Below are positions 7,895 to 17,533 of a DNA stretch of 64,000 nucleotides, piece after piece. A program made the position numbers and the translations under genes. The DNA comes from Leeia aquatica (GTDB lineage: Bacteria > Pseudomonadota > Gammaproteobacteria > Burkholderiales > Leeiaceae): NCBI RefSeq assembly GCF_012641365.1, contig NZ_JABAIM010000005.1:1-64000 (forward strand), written 5' to 3'. The notes below the pieces were generated by a model. That model worked only from the letters and a program-made list of their open reading frames with translations. It ran no database searches and had not been told where the DNA came from. Within the stretch, counting starts at the first letter, position 1, and each line of letters starts with the position of its first letter.

Positions 7895-10582
7895 GTGCCA
7901 AGACTCACCCGCGACACCCTGCTCAAGCCGCTAGTCCCGTTCAGCCTGCTGGTCATGCTGTCCTTGTCCGGCTTCATGCTGATGGTGTGGCTGGCCGCCC
8001 GCTGGCAGGATCAAAGTTTCACCCTGCACACCAACCAGCAACTGCGCACCCGCTTGCTGGCGGAACAAACACTGCTGGTCAAACAGCTGCGGGATTACGC
8101 GGTATGGGATGACATGGCCATCCGCATCCCCGACGACAGTGCACCTGATCTGGTGTGGCTACGCTCCAATCTGACCCCGACCATCTACTCGGACTTCCAG
8201 ATTGATACGGCGGCCATTTTCGACCCCGATAATGCCTTGCTGTATTACGTTCTGCAGCAGGGCCACGAGCGCAGTTTCCGCAGCGCCACCGTGCTGCCGG
8301 GCTGGAGTACCCTGCAAAGTGCGACTCGTCACCCCAGCACTTCCGTCTCCCGCGCCCAGTCCATTGTTTTGCGAGAAGGCAATTACTACTACTGGGTGGC
8401 CTTCATGCCCATACAGAAGCAAACCGCCGGTAATGTTGCGCGCTCACATCGCTATATGGTGTTCTACCGGCAAATCTCAGCGCAGTATCTCGACGCCATC
8501 CGCAAGGAGCTGGTCCTGGACCGCCTCATCCTGCAGGCCCGTCCGGATCCGGCCAAGCCCACCTATATCCCTCTGCTGACACCCGACAACAGCACGCTCG
8601 GCTACCTGGTCTGGCAAGTCCAGCAGCCAGGAGCACGCATGCTGCAGCGGCTGTGGCTACCCGTTCTGCTGTTTTGTGGCTTGCTGCTGGGGCTGGCCGG
8701 CTGGCTGGCTACCGTGATCCGCGCAGGGCAACGACGCACCGCGGCAGCCAGCCATCGGCTGATCCAGCAAGGGGAAAGCCTGCGTACCATGGTCAGCTCG
8801 ACCAGCACCCAGGTGCTGCCATTGAACCAGCGAATTGATCACATCCTGGGCATTGCAGTGCATACCCTGCAGCGCCCCTTTATCAGCTTGTGGCAACTGG
8901 AGCCTGTACAACAGCAGCTACGCTGCACCCATGTCAGCCCGGAATCGGCTCAGGCTTTGCTGGGAAAGTGCATCCCTTTCCCGCTCAGTGCCCCACACCG
9001 GCAGCGGCTGATGCAACAACATACGGTGGTGTCAGAGCCACCTGACCCGGCCATGCATGCCGTGATACTGCAAGCCAACTTGTCCGACCCCGCCAGTCTG
9101 GCCTGGCAGCTGCTGCAACATGAGGGGGAGTTTGGCGGCCTGCTGTGTGCAGGCGCTGTAGCCGGACACAACTGGCATTCAGACGAGTTGAATTACCTGG
9201 CGGCACTGGCAGACTTCATCGCCTTGCAGCAGGAGCGCAGTGCCCGCAGCCAGGTCGAGGGACAGCTATACCGCCAGCTTTACTACGATGCTGAAAGCAA
9301 TGCCCCCAACACCCTGCATCTGCAGATGCAGTGGCAGCAGCGCAACCCGGCAGACACCACCACTCGGGTATGCGCCCTGCTGGACCTGAACCTGCAGGAC
9401 GATTTCTCGGGTTTGCTGGGGCCTGGCGGTTGGCCAGTCCTGCTGGCACAACTGGTACAGCGCCTGCAACCCTTGCTGTACGGCCAAGAGGCCTTCGCCC
9501 GGATAGGGCGCACACGGTTCGCTTTATTGCTGTACATTGCGCCCCCCCTCACGCTGGAGCAGCGGATCGATATGTTGCTGAGCAACCTGAGCCAGCCTTT
9601 GTCGGTGCAAGGCCACCAACTGGTATTGCGCCCCCGCTTGGGGATCAGCGTACATGGCCGCGATGCAGACGATTTCCACAGCCTGCTGCAACACGCCGAA
9701 CTGGCCCTGCAACAAAACCTGCAGCAGGCCTATCAGGGCTGGACTTTGTTTGATACCGAGGTCAAGGCACAAATGGCCCGGCAACAATTGCTGAGTAACG
9801 ATCTGCACCATGCGCTGGAGCGGCAGCAGTTGATGCTGCATTACCAGCCGGTGGTAGAGAGCCGTAGCGGGCGCATTGTTGCAGTCGAAGCGCTCTTGCG
9901 CTGGCAGCACCCCACGCTGGGCATGGTACCGCCAGACCAGTTCATTCCACTGGCAGAGGCCAATGAATTGATCATTCCGATCGGTAACTGGGTACTACAG
10001 ACGGCGGGGGAACAAATTGCCCTCTGGCGCAACCAGTGTGGCCGTCTGCTGCCGGTGGCGGTCAACCTGTCTGCCGCACAACTGCATGACCCCAGGCTGG
10101 CGGTCATGCTGGAACAGATTCTGGCCCGCCACAATCTGCCGCCACGCGCACTGGAGCTGGAGCTCACCGAGCGCATCATGCTGGAGCCCTCCCCCGCACT
10201 GGGAGCCAATCTGGCACAGCTGCGTACCTTGGGCATCTCGATTGCCATTGATGATTTTGGCGCAGGTCACGCCTCGTTCAACTACCTGCTGCAGTTCCAG
10301 GTGCAGAAGCTGAAGATCGACCGCATGTTCATGAGCGGCGTCCCCGGTTCGAGCAACCACAGCCAATTGGTGTCGATGATCGTCAACATGGGGCACTCGC
10401 TCGGTATTGAAGTGACCGGAGAGGGCATCGAGCAGGAAGAGCAGGCAACCTTCTTGCGCCAGATCGGCTGCAACTACATGCAGGGTTACCTGTTCAGCCG
10501 ACCGGTCGATGCCACGCACCTGCTGCAACAACTACTGCGTGAACAAGAAGCCCAGCCGGCGCTCTCCCCCTCCTCACCCTGA
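7895..10582 (+). CDS. Membrane c-di-GMP phosphodiesterase (CHASE4-GAF-degenerate GGDEF-EAL)
   Basis: An 895-residue signalling protein starting at GTG. Two transmembrane helices (about residues 13-33 and 253-275) bracket a periplasmic CHASE4-like sensor with the typical DYAVWDDM motif. A GAF-like region (about 300-450) and a degenerate GGDEF domain follow: the expected GGDEF site reads IGRTRFALL, so cyclase activity is unlikely. The EAL domain (about 640-885) looks intact: EALLRW (EAL starts near residue 665), NLSA, ELTE, DDFGAGHASF, LKID and EGIE are present. It should hydrolyse c-di-GMP in response to a periplasmic signal. It stands alone in its transcription unit. Confidence 0.92.
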   Translation: MPRLTRDTLLKPLVPFSLLVMLSLSGFMLMVWLAARWQDQSFTLHTNQQLRTRLLAEQTLLVKQLRDYAVWDDMAIRIPDDSAPDLVWLRSNLTPTIYSDFQIDTAAIFDPDNALLYYVLQQGHERSFRSATVLPGWSTLQSATRHPSTSVSRAQSIVLREGNYYYWVAFMPIQKQTAGNVARSHRYMVFYRQISAQYLDAIRKELVLDRLILQARPDPAKPTYIPLLTPDNSTLGYLVWQVQQPGARMLQRLWLPVLLFCGLLLGLAGWLATVIRAGQRRTAAASHRLIQQGESLRTMVSSTSTQVLPLNQRIDHILGIAVHTLQRPFISLWQLEPVQQQLRCTHVSPESAQALLGKCIPFPLSAPHRQRLMQQHTVVSEPPDPAMHAVILQANLSDPASLAWQLLQHEGEFGGLLCAGAVAGHNWHSDELNYLAALADFIALQQERSARSQVEGQLYRQLYYDAESNAPNTLHLQMQWQQRNPADTTTRVCALLDLNLQDDFSGLLGPGGWPVLLAQLVQRLQPLLYGQEAFARIGRTRFALLLYIAPPLTLEQRIDMLLSNLSQPLSVQGHQLVLRPRLGISVHGRDADDFHSLLQHAELALQQNLQQAYQGWTLFDTEVKAQMARQQLLSNDLHHALERQQLMLHYQPVVESRSGRIVAVEALLRWQHPTLGMVPPDQFIPLAEANELIIPIGNWVLQTAGEQIALWRNQCGRLLPVAVNLSAAQLHDPRLAVMLEQILARHNLPPRALELELTERIMLEPSPALGANLAQLRTLGISIAIDDFGAGHASFNYLLQFQVQKLKIDRMFMSGVPGSSNHSQLVSMIVNMGHSLGIEVTGEGIEQEEQATFLRQIGCNYMQGYLFSRPVDATHLLQQLLREQEAQPALSPSSP

Positions 10583-10652
10583 CCGTGAAGCCACACCGCC
10601 GGGCCGCCAAATCAGGCTACAATACCGCTTTTGCCCGAATGGCCTGATCACC

Positions 10653-11912
10653 ATGCGCCGTACCCTTCTTGAACTGGGCCTTGCCCTGCTGCTTGGCGTA
10701 TTGCCCCTCTCCAGTCAGGCAGACAATGCGCCCAGCACAGAAGCCGTGTTTGAGCAGAGCAAGCAGCGCTTTGTGCAGTTGCGCATTCTGGAGAAGAGTG
10801 CCAACGAAAAAACCTCGCTAGGCTCCGGCTTTATCGTCAATAGCCGCGGTCAGATCATCACCAACTACCATGTCATCTCCGACCTGGTCTTCCGTCCGGA
10901 CCTGTACCGTGGCGAGGTGTTCTACAGCGACAGCGAGGTCCGCCCGCTGAAAGTGGTGAATGTGGATGTCATTCATGACCTCGCCGTCGTGGAAACCGGG
11001 CGTCCTGCCAACGATTTTTTCCAGATTGAACCCACCGCGCCACCAAAAGGTACCCGCGTCTACGCGATCGGCACCCCGCATGATCTGGGCTTTACCATTG
11101 TCGAAGGCACCTATAATGGTCTGCTGGTGGGCTCACTCTACGAGAAGATTCATTACACCGGCGCCATCAACAGCGGCATGAGTGGCGGCCCTGCCATTCT
11201 GGGCGATGGCCGGGTGGTGGGCATCAATGTTGCCACTGCAGGCAACCAGATCGGCTTTCTGGTACCGGCCACCTATGCGCTCCGCCTCCTCCAGCAAAAG
11301 CCTTACAGTGGCACCCCGCTCAATGCCGTGCGTGACCAGCTGCTGACCAATCAGGCGCGCATCAGTAGCAGCTTGCTCAAACACCCCCTGCCGACCACCC
11401 TGTTTCACGGCTACCGGGTGCCCAGTACCCTGGGCAATTTCAGCAAGTGTTGGGCAGATACGGACCAGAGCGGCTCGCAGCTTTACCGCCGCTACTCGCA
11501 ACAGTGCTCCAGTGAGGATGACATCTTTCTCTATGGTGACAGCAATACCGGCAAACTGAGCTTCCAGCATGACTATCTGGAGGCCCCCGGCGTCAACCGC
11601 TTCCGCTTCTACAATCTGTATCAGCAGTTCTTTGCCCAGCAGGGCGGTGAATTGGGCAGTGCGCTGGTCGATGTCGGCAGTTTTGCCTGCCAGACCGATT
11701 TTGTGGCGCACAACAAGCTGAAAATGCGGGTTGCCCTGTGCCTGCGCCCATACAAACGGCTCTCCGGCTTGTACGACATGGTGCTGAAGCTGGCCACCCT
11801 CAACGAAAACCAGCGCGGCCTGCAAAGCACCTATGCCATCTCTGGCATCAATTTTGACAACAGCCGTTTGCTGACCCGTCAATTCATCGAGGCCTTCGCA
11901 TGGCAGAACTAG
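10653..11912 (+). CDS. Exported trypsin-like serine protease with a long C-terminal domain
   Basis: A 419-residue exported protein: signal peptide 1-23 (ending SSQA), then an S1-type protease domain (about 45-225). The catalytic triad is visible as His73 (NYHVIS), Asp109 (IHDLAVV) and Ser177 (NSGMSGGP). The usual GNSGGP is GMSGGP here, which keeps the nucleophile. A C-terminal part of nearly 200 residues with several cysteines is not a PDZ domain and I do not recognise it. The last 13 bases overlap the next gene, which encodes a membrane FHA protein, so the two are translationally coupled. ATG 10653 was chosen because the signal peptide begins there. Confidence 0.8.
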   Translation: MRRTLLELGLALLLGVLPLSSQADNAPSTEAVFEQSKQRFVQLRILEKSANEKTSLGSGFIVNSRGQIITNYHVISDLVFRPDLYRGEVFYSDSEVRPLKVVNVDVIHDLAVVETGRPANDFFQIEPTAPPKGTRVYAIGTPHDLGFTIVEGTYNGLLVGSLYEKIHYTGAINSGMSGGPAILGDGRVVGINVATAGNQIGFLVPATYALRLLQQKPYSGTPLNAVRDQLLTNQARISSSLLKHPLPTTLFHGYRVPSTLGNFSKCWADTDQSGSQLYRRYSQQCSSEDDIFLYGDSNTGKLSFQHDYLEAPGVNRFRFYNLYQQFFAQQGGELGSALVDVGSFACQTDFVAHNKLKMRVALCLRPYKRLSGLYDMVLKLATLNENQRGLQSTYAISGINFDNSRLLTRQFIEAFAWQN

Positions 11913-12859
11913 TCTTCCTGGAAGTCCTGGACGCGCACGGCAAAGTACAGGAACGTCACCGGCTGGCGCATTTCCCGGTTACCGTGGGCCGTGATTATCA
12001 CAACCATGTGATCCTGGACGATGACACCGTCTCACCCCTGCATCTGTCCATCCAACTGGGCGACAACGGCCTGTACGTGATCGACTGCGACAGCGAAAAC
12101 GGCAGCTGGTCCGGCGAGCGCCGTATCCAGCAAGCTCCGCTGCGTGACGAACTGATGCTGCGTCTGGGGGAATGCGAACTGCGCCTGCGCACCCCGCATG
12201 CCAACCTGGGGCCTACCCGCCCACTGGATACCGTGCGCCTGCCGCAACCCCGTATCAACCGGGTCTGGCTGTTTCTGTTCCTGTTCACGCTGACCCTGGC
12301 ACTGGCCGGCTTTGACGGCTACTGGAACAGTTTTCAGCCGCGCGCCCTGCCCGATATCCTGAACGCCAGCTGGCCGCTGCTGGTAGGGCTGCCGGTATGG
12401 GCAGCCCTGTGGGGTACCCTGGGTCGGGTCTTCACGGGCCGGGCCTTGTTCTTTGCCCACGGTACCATTGCCACCCTGGCCGTGCTCAGCAGCGTGCTGC
12501 TGCAAATCGGTCACATCTTGCTGTCCTATTCCTTCAATCTGCCCCAGTTGGCCGATTGGCTCAGCTTCATTGCCGTTGGGCTGGGGCTGGCACTGCTGGT
12601 CTACCTGCACCTGCGCCTGGCCAGTCGGCTGCGTATCCGCACCCTGCGCTGGATCGGCAGTGCAGCAGCCTTCATCCTGTGGGGGGGCTGGATCATGTTC
12701 AGCTATGCCGCATCGCTGACACCCAGCGACACCCTGGATGTGGACACCACCTTGCTGCCACCTGGCCTGCACCTGACGGCAGATCAAAGCCTGGATGGTT
12801 TTCTGAAAGACAGTGAGCAGCTCAAGCAACAACTTGATGAGGAAGCCCAGCAGCCATGA
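11900..12859 (+). CDS. FHA-domain membrane protein
   Basis: A 319-residue protein. Residues about 20-100 form a forkhead-associated domain, with VGRDYHNHVILDDDTVSPLH and a downstream NGSW, which binds phosphothreonine peptides. After it come about five hydrophobic helices (121-137, 153-175, 183-208, 217-238, 251-271) and a short charged tail. It therefore presents an FHA domain in the cytoplasm from the inner membrane. It overlaps the serine-protease gene upstream by 13 bases and the aminotransferase downstream by 4. No Ser/Thr kinase gene is visible in the window, so its phospho-partner is unknown. Confidence 0.85.
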   Translation: MAELVFLEVLDAHGKVQERHRLAHFPVTVGRDYHNHVILDDDTVSPLHLSIQLGDNGLYVIDCDSENGSWSGERRIQQAPLRDELMLRLGECELRLRTPHANLGPTRPLDTVRLPQPRINRVWLFLFLFTLTLALAGFDGYWNSFQPRALPDILNASWPLLVGLPVWAALWGTLGRVFTGRALFFAHGTIATLAVLSSVLLQIGHILLSYSFNLPQLADWLSFIAVGLGLALLVYLHLRLASRLRIRTLRWIGSAAAFILWGGWIMFSYAASLTPSDTLDVDTTLLPPGLHLTADQSLDGFLKDSEQLKQQLDEEAQQP

Positions 12860-14019
12860 CCCCTCCCTCCCCACTGGCCAGCCGCCTGGGCTTCATCGCC
12901 CCCTTTCATGTGATGTCGCTGCTGGAGCAAGCTCGCCAGCTGGAGCAGCAAGGGCATGATGTCATTCACATGGAGATCGGCGAGCCCGACTTTGGCACGC
13001 CTCCCGCCATCATCCAGGCGGGCATGGCCGCCTTGCAGGCCGGACACACCGGCTATAGCCCGGCCTTGGGGTTGCCCGCGCTACGCGAAGCCATTGCAGA
13101 GGACTATGCCCGCCGCTTCGGCGTACAGGTACCAGCCCGCCGTATTGTCATCACCGCAGGTGCCTCCGGTGCCCTGCTGCTGGCGCTGGCGGCGCTGGTA
13201 TCCCCCGGCAAGGAAGTGTTGCTGAGTGACCCGGCCTACCCTTGCAATCGCCATTTTGTACACTTGCTGGAAGGTCGCGCCGTCAACCTGCCGGTCGGCC
13301 CGGATAGCCAATATCAGCTGACTGCGGATCATCTGGCCCAGCACTGGTCTGCGGACACGGTCGCAGCGCTCGTGGCCACCCCGTCCAACCCGACTGGCAC
13401 ACTCTTGTCTGCAGAAGCGCTGGCCGCGTTGAATACCGCAGCGCTGGCACGGGGTGGTCGCCTGATCGTCGATGAAATCTACCAGGGCCTGGTCTATGAC
13501 CAGGCGGCCCATACCGCACTGGCCCAGTCGGACCAGCTATTCGTGATCAACAGCTTCTCCAAGTACTTCCAGATGACCGGCTGGCGGCTGGGCTGGCTGG
13601 TGGTGCCGGAGGCCTACCTGAATGCCGTCAACCGGCTGGCGCAAAATATCTTCATAGCCGCCTCGACGCCGGCACAGCACGCCGCGCTGGCGGCTTTTCA
13701 GCCCGATACCCTGAGCTTGCTGGAGCAACGTCGGCTGGAACTGAAATCCCGGCGCGATGCCCTGCTGCCGATGTTGCAGCAGCTGGGTTTCCGGATCAAC
13801 AGCCAGCCGCAAGGGGCTTTTTATGTCTATGCCGACAGCAGCACACTGGCCGGTGACTGTGAAGCATTGAGCGCACGGCTACTGCAACAAGCGCATGTCG
13901 CCATCACACCGGGCATCGACTTTGGTCAGCATCGCGCCCGCGAGCACGTACGTTTCGCCTATACGGTGCCGGTTCCCCGACTGGAGCAGATGGCAGAGCG
14001 CCTGCGAAAGGTGCTGTAA
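12856..14019 (+). CDS. PLP-dependent class I/II aminotransferase
   Basis: A 387-residue fold-type I aminotransferase. Visible markers are GEPDFGTPP near the N-terminus, GYSPALGLPALREAI, the NPTGT substrate-loop (ATPSNPTGTLL), IVDEIYQGL with the PLP-ring aspartate, the Schiff-base lysine in INSFSKYFQMTGWRLGW, and a C-terminal arginine in HVRFAY for the substrate carboxylate. It most resembles aspartate/aromatic aminotransferases of the AspC/Aat group; the exact substrate cannot be told. ATG overlaps the FHA gene stop by 4 bases, which places it third in a short operon, perhaps without functional connection. Confidence 0.88.
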   Translation: MTPPSPLASRLGFIAPFHVMSLLEQARQLEQQGHDVIHMEIGEPDFGTPPAIIQAGMAALQAGHTGYSPALGLPALREAIAEDYARRFGVQVPARRIVITAGASGALLLALAALVSPGKEVLLSDPAYPCNRHFVHLLEGRAVNLPVGPDSQYQLTADHLAQHWSADTVAALVATPSNPTGTLLSAEALAALNTAALARGGRLIVDEIYQGLVYDQAAHTALAQSDQLFVINSFSKYFQMTGWRLGWLVVPEAYLNAVNRLAQNIFIAASTPAQHAALAAFQPDTLSLLEQRRLELKSRRDALLPMLQQLGFRINSQPQGAFYVYADSSTLAGDCEALSARLLQQAHVAITPGIDFGQHRAREHVRFAYTVPVPRLEQMAERLRKVL

Positions 14020-14116
14020 CCCCCCGCCCTGGATAACAATTGTTCACCTTCAGAGTGCGCAGTCTCGGCTATAGTAAAAACCAGACTCCACTCATTCCGT
14101 TTCCAGGGTGTTCCCC

Positions 14117-15709
14117 ATGTTTGACATCAAGGGTTTCATTACCGCCTTGCTGCGTCCCCGCAAGTCTGGTGCCGTCAGTGATCTCACCACCGCCACCCAG
14201 ATGATGGCGGGACTGGCAGATCGCGACATGACCTCCGCCCATCGCGCCATCATCAAATCCCTGCAGGAGCTGAACCAGAATGGCCGCTTGTCCAGCAAGG
14301 AACGTTTGCGCACCCTGCAATACATTGATGAAAAAGCCCAGCCTTTGCAGTTGGGCCTGGTGCGCGAATGTTTGCGCCAGCTGGACCGGGAACCCCAGCT
14401 GATCAAGCCACAGGTTGACCTGCTGCGTGCATACTGGACGGCACTGGCAGATGGCTATCGCCTGGTGCTGCGCGATTATCAGCGCAAACCCAGCCGTGCA
14501 CTGCAAGACGCCATCCCGATGGCCACCGCTCGTGCCCTCTCTGCTTTTGCCGAACTGGGCAAGTGGTCCTTGCTGCAGTATCACCCGGTCGGACAACGGG
14601 TGTGGCGCAATCTGGATCGCCTTTACCTGTTTGCGGAAGAACACCGTTTTGCGCGCACCCCCATGGTGCTTCATGTCGGTACCCCGGCCATCAGCTGTGA
14701 AGATGTGCTGCTGCGCATGCACCTGCTGCATCTGGCCCAGCCCGAAGGCTTGAGTGCCCGGCAGATTGATGCCCTTGACCAGTGGCTGATGCGGCAGACC
14801 AAGCTGGTGCAGCTGGATCGGGATATCAAACCGCATCGGCAGGTTTATGCCATCAATCTGGAGGCACATCGCCCGGCGCACCGGCTGCGTCGCAACATGA
14901 TTGCGGCCGCTTACCGCTACATCAACACCCAGCCGCTGCTGGAAGCGCTGGAGCAAACGCAATCCGAGCTGGAAATGGGCGAAGTGCCAGCGCAGCTGGG
15001 CCTGGGTGAACACTTCCAGCGCAACCGGGACGAACCCGGCCTGCAGCGCGCCCTGGCCTGCTGGTCGCGTGATCAATATCCGTCACGCCGCTTTGAGCGC
15101 AACAACCGCCAGCAAGGAGTGGAGATCCTGATCGGCCTGAATGCGATTCTGCACAACCTGACCGGCGGCAGCACGGTGGCCAGCAGCAGCCATCGTCAGC
15201 CGGTAGAGCTGGAAGTGTTGCAACGGCGGAGCGTCAGCAGCCCGCGCCCTTTGCCAACCGATGTTGAGCTGATGACCAGCCCGGACTGGCAGCTGGAGGA
15301 CGAGAGTATCCGGGGGTTCGGCATCATGACCGAGCAAGAGCATGCAGTGCCGATTCACATGCAAGACCTGGTTGGCCTGCAGCGTGGCGAGCAACTGATC
15401 GTCGGCGTGGTGCGCCGGATCAGCAACGACCAGAAACTCAAGCTCGGGATTGAGCTGCTGGCAACCCAGTTCCGCCAAGTCACCCTGCAGCAAGGCAACC
15501 GTCAGGCCACCGCGCTCTATTTCCCGGATAACGCCGAGCTTGGACTCAAGCGTGCGCTGGTACTGCCAACCGGAGTACTCGACGACCGTCACCCTTGCCA
15601 GATGCTGGCGGGCAGCCAGCATTACGAGATTGAGCTCACCCCGCCCACCCTGGGTGATCACAGCTATCAGTGCGCCGGGTTTCGCGTCCTCGCCAAACAA
15701 GCCGCCTGA
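14117..15709 (+). CDS. Uncharacterised protein, possible C-terminal PilZ-like domain
   Basis: A 530-residue soluble protein beginning MFDIKGFITALLRPRKSG. The first 400 residues look largely helical and have no motif I recognise. The last 100 residues are predicted beta-rich and start with VGVVRRISNDQKLKLGIELLA, which recalls a divergent PilZ-type barrel, but the canonical RxxxR and D/NxSxxG motifs are not clear. It follows a probable promoter region and is convergent with the AsmA-like gene. The ATG at 14117 is preferred over the in-frame GTG at 14108. With several c-di-GMP genes nearby, an effector role is possible but unproven. Confidence 0.5.
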   Translation: MFDIKGFITALLRPRKSGAVSDLTTATQMMAGLADRDMTSAHRAIIKSLQELNQNGRLSSKERLRTLQYIDEKAQPLQLGLVRECLRQLDREPQLIKPQVDLLRAYWTALADGYRLVLRDYQRKPSRALQDAIPMATARALSAFAELGKWSLLQYHPVGQRVWRNLDRLYLFAEEHRFARTPMVLHVGTPAISCEDVLLRMHLLHLAQPEGLSARQIDALDQWLMRQTKLVQLDRDIKPHRQVYAINLEAHRPAHRLRRNMIAAAYRYINTQPLLEALEQTQSELEMGEVPAQLGLGEHFQRNRDEPGLQRALACWSRDQYPSRRFERNNRQQGVEILIGLNAILHNLTGGSTVASSSHRQPVELEVLQRRSVSSPRPLPTDVELMTSPDWQLEDESIRGFGIMTEQEHAVPIHMQDLVGLQRGEQLIVGVVRRISNDQKLKLGIELLATQFRQVTLQQGNRQATALYFPDNAELGLKRALVLPTGVLDDRHPCQMLAGSQHYEIELTPPTLGDHSYQCAGFRVLAKQAA

Positions 15710-15714
15710 CCTCG

Positions 15715-15736
15715 CCCTGCAGCCTCGGCTGCGGGG
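15715..15736. terminator. Hairpin between convergent genes
   Basis: CCCTGCAGCC and GGCTGCGGGG form a 10-bp stem (one G-T pair) in the 33-bp gap between two convergent genes. It may end transcription in both directions, although no T-run accompanies it. Confidence 0.4.
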
Positions 15737-15742
15737 CCTTGC

Positions 15743-17533
15743 TCAACCTGGACTGGAAGCCGACTCTTCTGTAGATGCGCTGGGTGGTGATTGGGGCGCT
15801 TTGCCAGATATGCCCCCACCACCACTGGTGCGTCGCAGCCCCAGTTGACCGGGCGCTCCCTGAATGGCCCAGCTTGATGGCGCCAACCGCAGCTTGCTGG
15901 AGGACACCGACACACTGCCGGTAATCGCCTGCTCGCCACTGCCTTGCAGATGCAGACTGGCATTGAGGGCCGGTCCTTGTAGCTGACCCGAGCTCAGGCT
16001 CCACTGCCCGGCACGATAATCCAGCCGTGTCTGGTACTGCAGAAACAGCGTACGCCCCCCGCCCGGCAACTGGGCGGCTTCTGCCTGCGCCACGTCCAGC
16101 AAGTCCATGCCCGCCAGCACGCCATGCTTCAGCTCCAGCGTGCCACCCAGCTGCGGGGCCTTCCACAGGGAAGCCCAATCCTGGCCTTGTGCCGTCACAC
16201 GCACATTGCCCTTGGCCTCGCCCTCAGGCAGCAAAGGGGAACGCGGCCAGCGCGCCAGATCCAGCTGCTGAACCGCCAGATCGGCCTGCCACTGCAAGGT
16301 GGCCCCCAGGCTCAGGCTGCCACGGCCTTGGGCACTACCGCCAGCGGCACGTACCACCAGCTCGTTCAGGTTCAGGCGATCGCTCAACCACACGCCTTTT
16401 GCCGACACATCATCCAGGCTGACACCAGCAATCTTCAGACCATTTGCCGCCCCCTCCAGCGCATAGCCAGCGCCCTCCCGCTTGAGGGTAAAGCTCATGG
16501 CCTCCCCTGCCAGCCGCAAGTGCGAGACACCCGCGGCTTCCAGGGTCATTTCACCATTCAAGCCTGCCCAGTCCTGCCCGGCCAGCTTCAAGGTGAACTC
16601 CTGCAGGCGGATCACCGGCAGGCGGCCATCCCCTCCTTTGCGCTGCAGGAAGCCTGACAGCTGCCCTGCATCCAGGGTCATGCCCTTGAGCAACAATTGA
16701 TCCGGCGGCAGGTCCTGATGCACCAGCGCCAGCCAGGGAAAACGGATCTCCAGTGATGCAATCGGCGCGGTACATCCGTCGCCGGCAATGTCTTCAACCT
16801 GCCAATGCGGGCTGGGCCACATGGCCGCGCGTACTTTGGCATAGTGCGAGCCCTGCCCGCACAAGACATCACTCACCTGCTGGGCAATCGCGGGCTGCCA
16901 CTGGATAGGCAGCCAGGGCAAGGCGGCGGTCGCGCCCAGAGTCAGCACCAGCCCGACCAGCAAGATCAAACCGGCTTGTCGACTGGCTTTGACGCGATCT
17001 ACTCGTGTCCGGGGAGCCCCGCGGGATCGCCGGGAAGACCACCATTGTGTCAGTTGATGCAGCACACCGGCCTTCTCCGGAGACGGCGGCTTGGCTGGTG
17101 TGGCGCTACGGCCGCCACGCAAGGGTGGCTCTGCACGCAGGGGCGGCATTTCGGTCAGGGGCTCATCCGGCACAGGATCCCCCCATACCGGCTCATTGCG
17201 AACGATCGGTGGCTGGGTCAGCGGCTGGCTGTTGCGGAAAGGGGTCTGACTGGCGGGCCCCAGTTCGCCCGGCGACATGTCTGGCGCCTGCGATGGCATG
17301 CTGGCTGGTTCGATCAGTCCCTCGCGCCAAAGTCGCGCCAGAATGCTGGGTACATTCTCAGTGCTGGGGACTTTCTCCAGCAGCTGCGCAACAGGCGTGA
17401 CGCCATCCACCAGAATGAGTACCAGTCGCACGTTCCGTTCCAGCTGCAGCTGGCGTGACTTGACCTCCTCTTCCCCTTGCAGGGTTTTGGAAAAGATCAA
17501 ACCGGTCTGGAATTGCGGGTTATTGGCAGCCAC
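15743..17533 (-). CDS. Membrane protein with C-terminal AsmA-like domain
   Basis: A 596-residue protein in three parts. Residues 1-85 form a soluble region with VRLVLILVDGVTPVAQLLEKV, which resembles a winged-helix-like module seen in front of other membrane domains. A Pro-rich linker (90-175) and one transmembrane helix (about 187-208) follow. The remaining 390 residues are a periplasmic beta-rich region with AsmA/YhdP-like repeats (for example GGTLELKHGVLAGMDLLDVAQ). AsmA-like proteins are linked to lipid transport and outer-membrane biogenesis. The gene is alone on its strand. The combination of the N-terminal module with AsmA is unusual. Confidence 0.6.
   Translation of the reverse strand: MAANNPQFQTGLIFSKTLQGEEEVKSRQLQLERNVRLVLILVDGVTPVAQLLEKVPSTENVPSILARLWREGLIEPASMPSQAPDMSPGELGPASQTPFRNSQPLTQPPIVRNEPVWGDPVPDEPLTEMPPLRAEPPLRGGRSATPAKPPSPEKAGVLHQLTQWWSSRRSRGAPRTRVDRVKASRQAGLILLVGLVLTLGATAALPWLPIQWQPAIAQQVSDVLCGQGSHYAKVRAAMWPSPHWQVEDIAGDGCTAPIASLEIRFPWLALVHQDLPPDQLLLKGMTLDAGQLSGFLQRKGGDGRLPVIRLQEFTLKLAGQDWAGLNGEMTLEAAGVSHLRLAGEAMSFTLKREGAGYALEGAANGLKIAGVSLDDVSAKGVWLSDRLNLNELVVRAAGGSAQGRGSLSLGATLQWQADLAVQQLDLARWPRSPLLPEGEAKGNVRVTAQGQDWASLWKAPQLGGTLELKHGVLAGMDLLDVAQAEAAQLPGGGRTLFLQYQTRLDYRAGQWSLSSGQLQGPALNASLHLQGSGEQAITGSVSVSSSKLRLAPSSWAIQGAPGQLGLRRTSGGGGISGKAPQSPPSASTEESASSPG

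Noticed and set aside
14035-14044. AACAATTGTT palindrome before the gene at 14117
   Set aside because: A perfect 10-bp palindrome, but short and common; no repeat or regulator nearby supports an operator.
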